Shown here in pieces: positions 1 to 8,775 of a DNA stretch of 39,760 bases. Location: positions 9,282-49,041 of the forward strand of contig PLTC01000103.1 of assembly GCA_003165295.1 (NCBI GenBank), in the 5' to 3' direction. The DNA is from Rhodospirillales bacterium (GTDB lineage Bacteria; Pseudomonadota; Alphaproteobacteria; Azospirillales; Azospirillaceae). The notes below the pieces were generated by a model. The model saw only the letters and a program-made list of their open reading frames with translations. It was not told the origin of the DNA and searched no databases. Position numbers and translations under genes: made by a program. The first letter of the stretch is position 1. Each line of letters begins with the position of its first letter.

Positions 1-2
1 AC

Positions 3-545
3 GACAATCTCCGCAACCTCGGCCTCGACGTTCTGGAGGTGGTCAACCTCCGGGCCATGTTCAGCATCCATGAACCCGCGGAGGGGTCGATCGAGGCGCC
101 GCTTACGGCGCTGGCCGAACTCCAGCGGCAGGGCCTCGTGCGTCACATCGGGCTGAGCAATGTCACGCCCGCGCAGATCGAGGAAGGACGCCGGATCGCC
201 CCGATCGTCTGCGTGCAAAACCTCTACAATCTCGCGCACCGGGCCGACGATGCCCTGATCGACGCCCTTGCCCGCGACGGCGTCGCCTATGTCCCGTTCT
301 TTCCCCTCGGGGGCTTCCATCCGCTGCAATCGGCCACCCTGTCCGAGGTCGCGGCGGGTCTTGGCGCTTCGCCCATGCAGGTCGCGCTCGCCTGGCTGCT
401 GCGCCGCGCCCCCAATATTCTTCTCATCCCCGGAACCTCGTCGGTTGCGCACCTGCGGGAGAACCTCGCCGTGGCCGAACTGAACCTGTCGGATGAAGCG
501 GCCACGACGCTCGACGGCCTTGCGGCAGGCGCCGGTTCCGCCTGA
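3..545 (+). CDS. Aldo/keto reductase, C-terminal part (cut by window edge)
   Basis: This is the last 180 residues of an NAD(P)H-dependent aldo/keto reductase; the frame is open to the left edge, so the N-terminus and the catalytic Asp-Tyr-Lys part lie outside the window. The visible part has the family's second half: the strand and helix around LRHIGLSN-like VRHIGLSNVTP, a VQNLYNL segment, the YVPFFPLGG loop, an MQVALAWLLRR helix and the cofactor-binding IPGTSSVAHLREN segment. It ends in a TGA and converges on cheR with about 23 bp between the stops. The family reduces aldehydes and ketones in the cytoplasm; the substrate cannot be told from this fragment. The family call is firm, the subfamily (YdbC-like) is a guess. 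Confidence 0.9.
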   Translation, partial: DNLRNLGLDVLEVVNLRAMFSIHEPAEGSIEAPLTALAELQRQGLVRHIGLSNVTPAQIEEGRRIAPIVCVQNLYNLAHRADDALIDALARDGVAYVPFFPLGGFHPLQSATLSEVAAGLGASPMQVALAWLLRRAPNILLIPGTSSVAHLRENLAVAELNLSDEAATTLDGLAAGAGSA

Positions 546-568
546 CCGTCACCCGAACCGGCGGGCCG

Positions 569-1618
569 CTACCGCTTGCGGTACAACACGGTGTCGGGTC
601 CCCACCGGGGCTGGAACAGTTCCGGGGTCTTGAGGGTATCGGTAGGGCCGAGGGCCAGATGACCGTCGCGGCCAAGCGCCCGGTGGAACAGCCGCTGGGC
701 GTGTTCGCGCCCCCGGTCGCTGAGATAGATCAGCACGTTGCGGCACAGGACAAGGTCGGCCTGAAGGACCGGCGGCTCCGGCTGATTCAGGTTGAACGGC
801 AAAAAGCTGGAAAACACGCGGATTTCCGGGCAGATCCGGCGCAGGGTGGGCCTGGCCGCCGATGGCGGCACGGGAACGGCCGGCGCCCCGTCGGCCACGG
901 TTTCCAGATAGCCGGCAAAGGTCGCGGGCCATGACCGGAACGGCCCCATGGCAAAATCCAGGTAACAACCCTCCCGGGCCTGACGCAACACCGTGCGGTC
1001 GATGTCGGTACCCAGCACCACGATCCGCCAGCGGGGGTGAACAAAAAGGCTGCCGTCCGGGCGAATCCCGGCCTCTCCGGCTTCTCTCAGCACCTCGACG
1101 ATCAGAATGGCGAGGCTGTAAACCTCCTCCCCGGTGGCACAGCCGGCGCACCAGCAGAGCAGGCGGGCGGTCCGTTCATGGCGCCGGGCCGCCACCAGCC
1201 CGGCCAGCACCTCGTGGCGCAGAAACGTCAACTGGTCGGGGTCGCGAAAGAAATAGGTCTCCTGCACGGTCAGGCCGGCAATCAGCGCCTCCCACCCGGG
1301 ACTGTCCGCCGGTTCGGCCTCCAGCGCCTTTAGCCAAACCGGGACCAGCGCCGCCGGCATCTCCGCCAGCAGCCGGTCCAGGCGGTCCCCGCCGCTGCTG
1401 CCGCCTCCGGTCTCGATGCCGGTCCTGGCCTCGATCAGCGCCACCAGCCGCGCCCGCTGGTCGCCCCCATCGGCCGCCGGGACCCGGGGCAACTGCGCGG
1501 CGTCGCCATCGGCCGCCGCCAGCGGACCAAGGGCAAAGCTGCGCCGAAACGCCTGATCATCCTCGCGCAGCCTGGCGGATAGCGCCTCGAGATCGACCAC
1601 CGGGGTCGAATCGGTCAT
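569..1618 (-). CDS. cheR: CheR-type chemoreceptor methyltransferase
   Basis: A 349-aa protein expected to transfer methyl groups from S-adenosylmethionine to glutamates of chemoreceptors. The entry motif TVQETYFFRDPDQL is close to the CheR signature around the active-site arginine. The SAM-binding segment CAGCATGEEVYSLAI lies near residue 155, and CRNVLIYLS near residue 290. The first 100 residues are poorly conserved and proline/alanine-rich. The ATG chosen here overlaps the cheW stop as ATGA, which argues for translational coupling; an in-frame extension 13 codons upstream would run into cheW. It is the last gene of cheA-cheW-cheR, and no cheB, cheY or receptor gene is visible beside it, so its receptor is unknown. 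Confidence 0.93.
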   Translation of the reverse strand: MTDSTPVVDLEALSARLREDDQAFRRSFALGPLAAADGDAAQLPRVPAADGGDQRARLVALIEARTGIETGGGSSGGDRLDRLLAEMPAALVPVWLKALEAEPADSPGWEALIAGLTVQETYFFRDPDQLTFLRHEVLAGLVAARRHERTARLLCWCAGCATGEEVYSLAILIVEVLREAGEAGIRPDGSLFVHPRWRIVVLGTDIDRTVLRQAREGCYLDFAMGPFRSWPATFAGYLETVADGAPAVPVPPSAARPTLRRICPEIRVFSSFLPFNLNQPEPPVLQADLVLCRNVLIYLSDRGREHAQRLFHRALGRDGHLALGPTDTLKTPELFQPRWGPDTVLYRKR

Positions 1619-2124
1619 GACCCGGGTCTCGCGCCGGCCGCCGGGAGAGCCCGCCACATCCCGAGCAAGGTCTCCGGCCCGGCGTCAAGCCAGAGCAGAC
1701 CCGGCCCACCGGCCGGGTCGAGAACGATCCCGGTAAACAGCCGTGCCACCTCGGGCGGCAAGGGCGGCAGCGGTCGCAGCTCGGCGGCGGCCAGCCGGCG
1801 CATCCCGACCACCCGGTCAACGCCGAAGCCCACCAAAGTCCCGGCCTCGTCGTCCCCGTAAATCACATCCACCGCCGTCGGAAGCGGCGGCCGGTTGCCG
1901 GCCAGGCCGAACAGCGCCGCCAGCCGAACCATCGGCACCAGCCGGCCGCGCCAGGCCAGATGGCCACCGCCGGTGACCGGCGCCACCGGCCGGCCGACGC
2001 CGCCGCCGGCCTCGCCCCGGGGCAGCAATTCATGCACCCGCAAAGCATCCACCATCAGCCGATAGGGTTCAACCACCAGCACCAGCACCGGACCCGCGGC
2101 CACCGGCGCCCCCGACACGCTCAC
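1615..2124 (-). CDS. cheW: CheW-like coupling protein
   Basis: A 169-aa single-domain protein of the CheW family, which links receptors to the CheA kinase at the cytoplasmic face of the membrane. The protein starts with a VLVLVVEPYRLMVDALRV strand pair. It then has the typical core with GRLVPMVRLAALFGL (the RG-VP-D/RL coupling segment) and VGFGVDRVVGMRRL. The start is a GTG overlapping the cheA stop by 4 bp (GTGA), and the stop overlaps the cheR start by 4 bp, so the three genes are almost certainly one transcript. Sequence conservation with classical CheW is moderate, which is common for accessory chemosensory clusters. I infer a dedicated adaptor for the neighbouring CheA. Confidence 0.85.
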   Translation of the reverse strand: MSVSGAPVAAGPVLVLVVEPYRLMVDALRVHELLPRGEAGGGVGRPVAPVTGGGHLAWRGRLVPMVRLAALFGLAGNRPPLPTAVDVIYGDDEAGTLVGFGVDRVVGMRRLAAAELRPLPPLPPEVARLFTGIVLDPAGGPGLLWLDAGPETLLGMWRALPAAGARPGS

Positions 2125-5100
2125 GATCCCGACCCGGACAATACCCGCTCGGACAATACCGGCCCGGCCGGACCCGCCGGCACCGGCTCCCGGGTCTGGG
2201 CCAGCTGAAACAGGTCGCCGCCGTCGATGATCAGCACCACCCGGCCGTCTCCCAGTACCGCGGCACCGCCGATGCCGGGAATCGCCGCGATGCGCGGGTG
2301 GATGTCGCGCACGAACAGCTCCTGGCGCCGCACCACCCGATCCACCTGGACCCCCAGACGCTGGCGCCCGAACCCCAGCACCACGATCGGCAATTCCGCC
2401 ACCGGCGGCGCCCCGCTGTTGCCCTCCAGCAACGCGGTCAGCCGGTACAGCGGCAACAGCGTACCGTGCAACAGCATGGCGGGCTGGCCATGGACCATCT
2501 GGATGTCGCGCGGTCCGGCGCTGCTCAGTTCCAGCAAATGACGAACCGGCAGAGCATAGAGCCGGCCGTCGGCATCCACCAGCAGCACGTCCTGGATTGC
2601 CGCCGACAGCGGCAGCCGCAGGGTAAAGGTCGCGCCCTGGCCGGGCCGGGAGCGAATGTCGATGACCCCGCCCAATCGGGTGACGCTGGTATGGACCACG
2701 TCCATGCCGACGCCGCGCCCGGAAATCTCGGTGACGGTGTCGGTGGTGGAAAAGCCCGGGAGCAGGATCAGGCGATAGATGTCCGCTTCGCGCATCAGCC
2801 GGCTGGTGGCCTCGCCGACCAGTTGCCGCGCCACCGCACGCGCGCGAATGGCCTCGGCATCCAGGCCGCGGCCGTCATCGGTGACCTCGATCACCACCCG
2901 GTTCTCGCACTGGTCGGCGCGCACCGACAGAGTCGCCAGCGCCGGCTTGCCCGCCCGGCGGCGGTCGGTCGGGGGCTCAATGCCATGGTCGATGGCATTG
3001 CGCACCATATGGATCAGCGGGTCCAGCAACTGATCGACCATGCCCTTGTCGATGCGCACATGGCCGCCGTCGACCTCCACCCGGACCTGCTTGCCGTGGC
3101 TGGCGGCAAGGTCGCGGGCCAACCGCGGCAGGCGGGCAAACACCGTCTCCACCGGCACCACCCGCAACTCCAGCACCGCCTCCTGAAGCCGGCCCAAGGT
3201 CACCGCCAGCCGGTCGCGGGCCTGGCGCAGGGCACGGTTACGGCCTTCCTGGGCGTTGGCGTAACGCTGCAAGGCTTCCAGATGGCTGGGATCGGCACCG
3301 CCATGGCAGCGCATCTCGCGGACCAGCAACCGCAGATCAAGGGTCAGCCGGCCCCGGCGGTCGTCGCCCCACACCGCGTCGTCGAGCAGCCCCGCCGACA
3401 TCACCATCTCGCCGATCACCGACAGGAAGTGGTCAACCACCTCTCCCGGAACCCGCAGAATATTGCCGCCGGCCGCCGATCCCGGCCGCTCGCCGCCCGG
3501 CCGCTGGCCCGGGGGCTCGGCCGCCGGGGCGGGCACGCCCGCCACCGGGTCTTCGGGATCGGCCGCCGCCGGAACCGGCGTGCTGCCGCATCGCCGCGCC
3601 GTCAGCATCGTGCCATCGGGATCGATCCCGGCCAGCGCCGCCAGCACCGCGGTATCGTCGGCGGCGGTCAGCACCAGAAAGCGGAACGACAGTCTCGCGG
3701 TTCCCGGTACCGCGCAACTGGTCAACGGCCGGGCGTCGGCCTCGAGCCACGCCGCGAATCGCTCGGCCTTATCCTCGGCCTCCTCCAGGGCCGCGACGAT
3801 TTCCCACAGCCGGCCGGCGCCGCTTTGCACCTGTCCGGCAACTTCGCAGCATTGGGCGGCATTCAGCCGCTCCAGCAGTTCCGGCGTCACCCCGAGTTCG
3901 ACGAAAAACTGGCGCTCCACCCCGACCCCGATCGCCGGCACCGCCCGGGAAACCGCCCGGGCGCTTTCGTCTCCGGCCCCGACGCCCCCAGGCACCGACG
4001 CGGCCCGCACCGCCGCTTCAAAGTGGCCAATGGCCTCGGCGGCGGCGGTATCCAGCTCGCGGAGCGGCTGGCCGCGGGCCGGCGCCAGTTTGGTCAGGGT
4101 CCGACGCACCAGCCCCATCAGCTCGGGCGTCAACACCAGACCACCCTTGGCGGCATGATCCAGAACATTCTCGATCATCAGCAGCAGGCGGCCGGCGTTG
4201 GCGTTGTAAAGAAAAGAGAAATGGTTGTAGATATCGCCGGCCAGTTCCGCCGCCCGGCCGATCGCGGCGCCACCGGGCACAAAGGCATCGGGTTCCCGGT
4301 CGAAACGCCCGAGCAGCTCCAGCAGCGCCCGCCGGCGGGCGTTGTAGTCCAGCCCCAGCGCCCCGTTGAGGGCATCGTCAAGGGCCTGGCCGCCGCCATC
4401 GCCCCCCGTCGCAACCTCCAGGGTGGCGACTTCCCGCCGCAGATGGGCCAGCCCGTCGATGGCCTGCTCCCGCGCCTCGTAACCGAGATTGCCCTCGGCC
4501 GGAATCAACGCCCCCAGCGCCGTGGCGGTCCGCACCACCTGGGTAAAGGCCAGAACTTCGGCGCCCGCGCGCACCACCCCGAGAGCGCGGCGAATCAGGG
4601 TCCGTACCGCCGGATTCTCCAGGGCCGGACCCACCAGTTGCGCCAGAAGCGGCAACTCCGGGCGAAGCGCCGCCACGTAGCGGGCCAGCGCCTCCCGGTC
4701 GGGATGCAAAGGCGGCGGGTCGTCGCCCGAACCTTCCGCCTCGATGCCCGCCTCCGGCGGAACCGCCACACCGCCGCCGCTGCCCCGGTGGTCCGACAAT
4801 CCTTCCAGGGCGCCGCGGGTCTGCTCCAGTTGCGCCATCACCGCCCCGGCCACCGGCGCATCGGTCTGTCCGGTGATGGCGATGTCGCGCAGGCGTTTCA
4901 GTTCGTCCAGCGCCTCCAGCAGGACCCCGACCAGCGGCGGATCCAGCCGGCAATGCCCATCCCGGACCTGACCCAACAAATGTTCCGCGTGGTGGGCCAC
5001 CCGCTCCATGCCCCGCAAGGCCAGCGCCGCCGCCATCCCCTTGATGGAATGCATGCCGCGAAACAGCGTCGCCACCGTCCCGGCGGCGGGAACCCCGGTG

Positions 5101-5201
5101 GCCGCCTCGGCGCCGATCAGCAGCGGCTCGATCTGCTCCAGATGCTCACCCGATTCGACCGCGAACTCCTGCCACAACCCCTGATACGTGTCGATGGGCA
5201 T
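2121..5201 (-). CDS. cheA: CheA-type chemotaxis histidine kinase, unusually long
   Basis: A 1026-aa cytoplasmic histidine autokinase. The N-terminal Hpt domain carries the phospho-acceptor in HSIKGMAAAL (His51). The kinase core has an N-box with HMVRNAIDHG (Asn about 735), a G1 box DDGRGLD and a G2 box GRGVGMDVV (about 828), followed by a C-terminal CheW-like regulatory domain (about 865-1010). There is no receiver domain. Residues 120-545 are a long, mostly helical region ending in a Pro/Ala/Gly-rich linker; classical CheA proteins are about 650-750 aa, so some 300 residues are extra. The ATG was chosen because AAGGGA precedes it and the Hpt begins right after it; the 41-codon upstream extension runs through a repeat element. 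cheW and cheR follow with 4-bp overlaps. Confidence 0.93.
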   Translation of the reverse strand: MPIDTYQGLWQEFAVESGEHLEQIEPLLIGAEAATGVPAAGTVATLFRGMHSIKGMAAALALRGMERVAHHAEHLLGQVRDGHCRLDPPLVGVLLEALDELKRLRDIAITGQTDAPVAGAVMAQLEQTRGALEGLSDHRGSGGGVAVPPEAGIEAEGSGDDPPPLHPDREALARYVAALRPELPLLAQLVGPALENPAVRTLIRRALGVVRAGAEVLAFTQVVRTATALGALIPAEGNLGYEAREQAIDGLAHLRREVATLEVATGGDGGGQALDDALNGALGLDYNARRRALLELLGRFDREPDAFVPGGAAIGRAAELAGDIYNHFSFLYNANAGRLLLMIENVLDHAAKGGLVLTPELMGLVRRTLTKLAPARGQPLRELDTAAAEAIGHFEAAVRAASVPGGVGAGDESARAVSRAVPAIGVGVERQFFVELGVTPELLERLNAAQCCEVAGQVQSGAGRLWEIVAALEEAEDKAERFAAWLEADARPLTSCAVPGTARLSFRFLVLTAADDTAVLAALAGIDPDGTMLTARRCGSTPVPAAADPEDPVAGVPAPAAEPPGQRPGGERPGSAAGGNILRVPGEVVDHFLSVIGEMVMSAGLLDDAVWGDDRRGRLTLDLRLLVREMRCHGGADPSHLEALQRYANAQEGRNRALRQARDRLAVTLGRLQEAVLELRVVPVETVFARLPRLARDLAASHGKQVRVEVDGGHVRIDKGMVDQLLDPLIHMVRNAIDHGIEPPTDRRRAGKPALATLSVRADQCENRVVIEVTDDGRGLDAEAIRARAVARQLVGEATSRLMREADIYRLILLPGFSTTDTVTEISGRGVGMDVVHTSVTRLGGVIDIRSRPGQGATFTLRLPLSAAIQDVLLVDADGRLYALPVRHLLELSSAGPRDIQMVHGQPAMLLHGTLLPLYRLTALLEGNSGAPPVAELPIVVLGFGRQRLGVQVDRVVRRQELFVRDIHPRIAAIPGIGGAAVLGDGRVVLIIDGGDLFQLAQTREPVPAGPAGPVLSERVLSGSGS

Positions 5202-5229
5202 GTCCCCGTCCCTTAACTGCCTTCGGTGA

Positions 5230-5281
5230 CCGGGGGCTTTGCCCCTCGACCCCACCAGGGCCGGCGGCCCCGGACCCCATG
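5230..5281. repeat. GC-rich palindromic intergenic element, copy A
   Basis: This lies in the gap between shc and cheA. It reads as a GGGGGCTTTGCCCC hairpin, then GACCCCACCAGGG, a short GGCC-rich hairpin, and CCGGACCCCATG. The second half matches copy D at 22697-22752 at roughly nine of ten positions over about 43 bp. A further palindrome (AGGCAAAGCCT) follows directly. It probably acts as a bidirectional hairpin, but no function is proven. Confidence 0.65.
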
Positions 5282-5320
5282 ACGGGGGGAGGCAAAGCCT
5301 CTGGGCACATAAGGCCAGTG

Positions 5321-7261
5321 TCACATGCCGTAAGCAACACGTCGTTCGTTACCACTGATCAGGGACCGGTAGCGGGCAATCGCCCACAGCGGGAAATACG
5401 CGGCATAGCCATGATAACGCAGGTAAAACACCCGCGGAAAGCCGACCCCGGTATAAAGTGTTTCCTCCCAGCGGGCACCGGTGCGCGGGGCCTGTTCCAG
5501 GAACGCCACGCCGCGCCGGACCGCTTCGTTCTGAACCTCACCGGCGGCCATCAGGCCCAGCACGGCCCAGGCGGTCTGGGACGGGGTGCTGGCCCTGGCC
5601 TCGGTCCGCCGTCCGGCCCAATAGGTGGCGCAATCCTCGCCCCACCCGCCATCCGGGCGCTGACGGAACAGCAGCCAGTCCACCGCCCGCCGGATCGCCG
5701 GATGGTCATGGTCGAAGCCCACCGCATTGAGCGCACACAACACCGACCACGTCCCATAGACGTAGTTGGTGCCCCAGCGTCCGAACCACGAGCCGTCCCG
5801 TTCCTGCTCCTTCAGCAGGTATTCGACCCCACGCCGGACCGCCTGATGCTCAAGGCCATGCCCCAGTTGGGCCAGGAAGCCGACGCAACGGGCCGAAACG
5901 TCGGCGGTGGGCGGATCCAGCAGCGCCCCATGATCGGCGAACGGAATATGGTTCAAATAGGCATGGGTGTTGTCGGCATCATAGGCGCCCCAGCCGCCGT
6001 TGCGGCTCTGCATGCCGATCACCCATTCGGCCGCCCGCTCCCACGCCTCCCGATGGCGCTCGTCGCCGCTGCGATGCAGGACCATGCCGACCACCGCGGT
6101 ATCGTCGACATCGGGATAGAAAGCATTGCCGTATTGAAAGGCCCAGCCGCCCGGCCGCGGCGGGTTTTCGAGGCCGTCGGCCCAGTCGCCGACGACATCG
6201 AGAACCTGGCGATCCCGCAGCCAGTCAAGAGCGCCGCGGATCGCCCGGCCGTCAGCCGCCTCGCCCGCCTCCAACAGGGCATGGACCGAGAGGCTGGTGT
6301 CCCACACCGGCGATACGCAGGGCTGGCAGTACCCCGATTTACCGTTACGGACCAGCAGCTTGTCCACGGCGCGGCGCGCCGTCACGAAATCGGGATGGTC
6401 CCGGGAAAAACCCAGAGCATCGTAGGCCATGACCAGGAAGGCCATGGGCGGAAAAATCGCCCCCAGCCCGTCCTCGCCGTTGAGCCGCTCCTTGACGAAG
6501 GCCAGCGCCTTGTCGATGGCACGCCGGCGGAACGGCCGCGGCAGGAACCGCTCGCCATACTGAAGCGCGGTGTCCAGGGCCAGCAGGACATCGCCCCACC
6601 AGGAACCGGTGGGATTGATATTGTACTGCCGCTCCTTCTCGGGCGGGAGGGTGAACAACTCCCGGATATCGACGCCGCAGGTGTTGCGCGGTACCGGTTT
6701 CAGCGCCTGAAGGATGAGCATGGGAACCAGCGTCACCCGCGACCAGTACGACACCTTTGACAGGTGGAACGGGAACCAACGGGGCAGCACCATCACTTCG
6801 ACCAGCATCACCGGCACGCCGCGCCAGGGAATCTGTCCGTAAAGCGCCAGCAGGAAGCGCGTCAGCACATTGCAACGGGCGGCCCCGCCCCGGCTCAGAA
6901 TCGCCTCCCGCGCCCGGCGCATATGGGGCGCGTCGGGATGGTCACCGATCAGCTTGAGGGCGTAGTACGCCTTGACCGAGGCGCTCATATCGAAGTCGCC
7001 GCCGTGGAACAGAGGCCAGCCGCCATGAACGGCGGACTGGCGGGAGCGCAAATAGATCGCGATTCCCGCCTCCACCTCCCGGGCCGGCTCACCGAGAAAG
7101 TGGCAAAGCAGGACATACTCGGCCGGAATGGTCGCGTCGGCCTCCAGTTCAAATACAAAATGGCCGTCCGCCTTCTGGAGCACCTTTAACTGATCGCGAA
7201 CCCGGCTGACCAGTTCCCCCAAAGTGTCTTTCAGACCAAATCCAAATGCCAATCCGTCCAT
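5321..7261 (-). CDS. shc: Squalene-hopene cyclase
   Basis: A 646-aa membrane-associated terpene cyclase that turns squalene into hopene/diplopterol, the entry step of hopanoid synthesis. The catalytic DXDD motif reads DVDDTAV (Asp384, 386 and 387), close to the position known for the family. Several QW-type repeats are present, for example GSWFGRWGTNYVYGTW and the DGGWGEDC region. The length fits the family (about 630-730 aa). I chose the ATG preceded by GGGAAGAAG; the TTG six codons upstream is possible but has no better ribosome site. No other hpn genes are in the window. It is upstream of cheA on the same strand, separated by about 120 bp carrying a palindromic element, so co-transcription is uncertain. 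Confidence 0.95.
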   Translation of the reverse strand: MDGLAFGFGLKDTLGELVSRVRDQLKVLQKADGHFVFELEADATIPAEYVLLCHFLGEPAREVEAGIAIYLRSRQSAVHGGWPLFHGGDFDMSASVKAYYALKLIGDHPDAPHMRRAREAILSRGGAARCNVLTRFLLALYGQIPWRGVPVMLVEVMVLPRWFPFHLSKVSYWSRVTLVPMLILQALKPVPRNTCGVDIRELFTLPPEKERQYNINPTGSWWGDVLLALDTALQYGERFLPRPFRRRAIDKALAFVKERLNGEDGLGAIFPPMAFLVMAYDALGFSRDHPDFVTARRAVDKLLVRNGKSGYCQPCVSPVWDTSLSVHALLEAGEAADGRAIRGALDWLRDRQVLDVVGDWADGLENPPRPGGWAFQYGNAFYPDVDDTAVVGMVLHRSGDERHREAWERAAEWVIGMQSRNGGWGAYDADNTHAYLNHIPFADHGALLDPPTADVSARCVGFLAQLGHGLEHQAVRRGVEYLLKEQERDGSWFGRWGTNYVYGTWSVLCALNAVGFDHDHPAIRRAVDWLLFRQRPDGGWGEDCATYWAGRRTEARASTPSQTAWAVLGLMAAGEVQNEAVRRGVAFLEQAPRTGARWEETLYTGVGFPRVFYLRYHGYAAYFPLWAIARYRSLISGNERRVAYGM

Positions 7262-7682
7262 AGGCTTCTTCCCAACCAAATCTGTCGCCCCGGAAACCGC
7301 GTTGCTTCAGGCACGTTAATCCCCCGCGTGACCATCCCCTCCCGACGCCAGTATTCGGTACAGTTAGAGGGCACTTATGTTGCGGCGCAAGCAACCGCAA
7401 GGAGGGGAAGAATCTTTCCTGTTTTACTGTTGCCAAAGCGTCACGTCCGCCTGGGGCGAAACGCCGGCATGGCCCCGGTCGCCGGCAGGCCAATGCCAGG
7501 CCGTCAGGCTGGGACCGATCGGGTATGTGGGTGGTGTCGTGCAGATTATGTCTGAATCGTAACGAAAGCGACCATAACATCGCCGAGGCCCGGCCAACAA
7601 CCGGAATACCGCCGGCAAAGGCGCTGAAAAAATGGTGGGCAAGGCCGGTTGCCCGACCGACACGGCTGGCGTAGGTTCGGGC
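7262..7682. other. Intergenic region between the divergent shc and methyltransferase genes
   Basis: About 420 bp that must hold the divergent promoters for shc and the methyltransferase gene. I see no convincing gene. Two overlapping short plus-strand reading frames (from 7328 and 7377) have no good start signals or recognisable sequence. No clear promoter pair or operator could be picked by eye. Confidence 0.5.
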
Positions 7683-8588
7683 ATGATTGAGACCGACACC
7701 ATGACCGTGTTCGACCGCGCGCTGGTGCGCCGCCGCCGCGACCGCGCCGCCGCCGGTTTTGCCGATTGCCGCTTTCTGTTCGACGAAGTGGCCGAACGCC
7801 TGACCGAACGTCTGAGCATGGTCCGCCGGACGTTTCCCCATGCCCTTGATCTCGGCTGCCACGACGGCGGCACCGGCCGGCTGGCGGCGCCGGCCAAGCG
7901 AATCGAAGTCCTGGTATCGTGCGATCTGGCGCCTGGGATGGCGGCCGGCAGCGGCGGTCTGGCGGTGGCGGCCGACGAGGAATATCTGCCCTTCGCCGAT
8001 GCCAGCTTCGATCTGGTGATCAGCAATCTCAGCCTGCACTGGGTCAATGACCTGCCGGGAGCCCTGATCCAGATTCGCCGGGCGCTGCGGCCGGACGGAT
8101 TCTTCAGTGCCGCCATGCTGGGCGGCAACACCCTGGTCGAATTGCGGCAATGCCTGGTCGAAGCCGAACTCGCGGTGTCCGGCGGCGTGGCGCCGCGGCT
8201 GTCGCCGCTGGTCGGCCTCGGCGACGCCGGTTCCCTGATGCAGCGCGCCGGCTTCGCCCTGCCCGTGGTCGATGCCGAAACCGTAACCGTGACGTATTCC
8301 GACGTCTTCCGGTTGTTTGCCGACCTGCGGGGCATGGGCGAAACCAACGCCACCCGGGCGCGAAGCCGCACCCCCGCCCGCCGCGCGCTGTTCCTGGAAG
8401 CCGCCCGCCGCTACGCCGATAGCTTTGCCGAAGCCGACGGCCGCATCCCCGCCACCTTTGAAATCATCTATCTGGCCGGTTGGGCACCCGGCCCGGGCCA
8501 GCAGCAACCGTTACGCCCGGGCAGCGGCCGGACACCCCTGGCCTGCGTCCTCACCACCCCGGACCGGCCGGACGCGGGCGGAAAATGA
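7683..8588 (+). CDS. SAM-dependent methyltransferase, NDUFAF5/BioC-like
   Basis: A 301-aa class I methyltransferase. Motif I reads ALDLGCHDGG, followed by SCDLAPGM, LPFADASFDLVISNLSLHW, and DLPGALIQIRRALRPDG. The N-terminal VFDRALVRRRRDRAAA is typical of the alphaproteobacterial relatives of mitochondrial NDUFAF5, a complex I assembly factor; bacterial BioC, which methylates malonyl-ACP in biotin synthesis, is a cousin. I favour the NDUFAF5-type assignment from that N-terminus; the substrate cannot be seen from the sequence. An earlier in-frame start 17 codons upstream is less likely because the homologous region begins here. It stands alone between a divergent shc and a convergent accessory gene. 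Confidence 0.85.
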   Translation: MIETDTMTVFDRALVRRRRDRAAAGFADCRFLFDEVAERLTERLSMVRRTFPHALDLGCHDGGTGRLAAPAKRIEVLVSCDLAPGMAAGSGGLAVAADEEYLPFADASFDLVISNLSLHWVNDLPGALIQIRRALRPDGFFSAAMLGGNTLVELRQCLVEAELAVSGGVAPRLSPLVGLGDAGSLMQRAGFALPVVDAETVTVTYSDVFRLFADLRGMGETNATRARSRTPARRALFLEAARRYADSFAEADGRIPATFEIIYLAGWAPGPGQQQPLRPGSGRTPLACVLTTPDRPDAGGK

Positions 8589-8775
8589 CCCAATCAACAC
8601 CACCGACGTCCGCTGGGACCTGATGCGAAGACATGTCGTCAATATTGGTTGATAACGGGAGAGTAGACAAATGAGATACGCCAACAGCGTGGCAGGCAAC
8701 CGCTGTCGCCGGCCCCGTTGCGAGAATCGTGAGTCACTTGGAGCGAACCAACCTGCAAGCGTCAACGAAAATTTA

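Noticed and set aside
2298-5216. A 972-codon frame antisense to cheA
   Set aside because: It is rich in His, Gln, Arg and Pro as expected from the reverse of GC-rich codons, while the minus strand encodes a clear CheA.
7328-7562. Short overlapping plus-strand frames upstream of the methyltransferase gene
   Set aside because: No ribosome site at the proper distance, no conserved look, and located where the divergent promoters must be.
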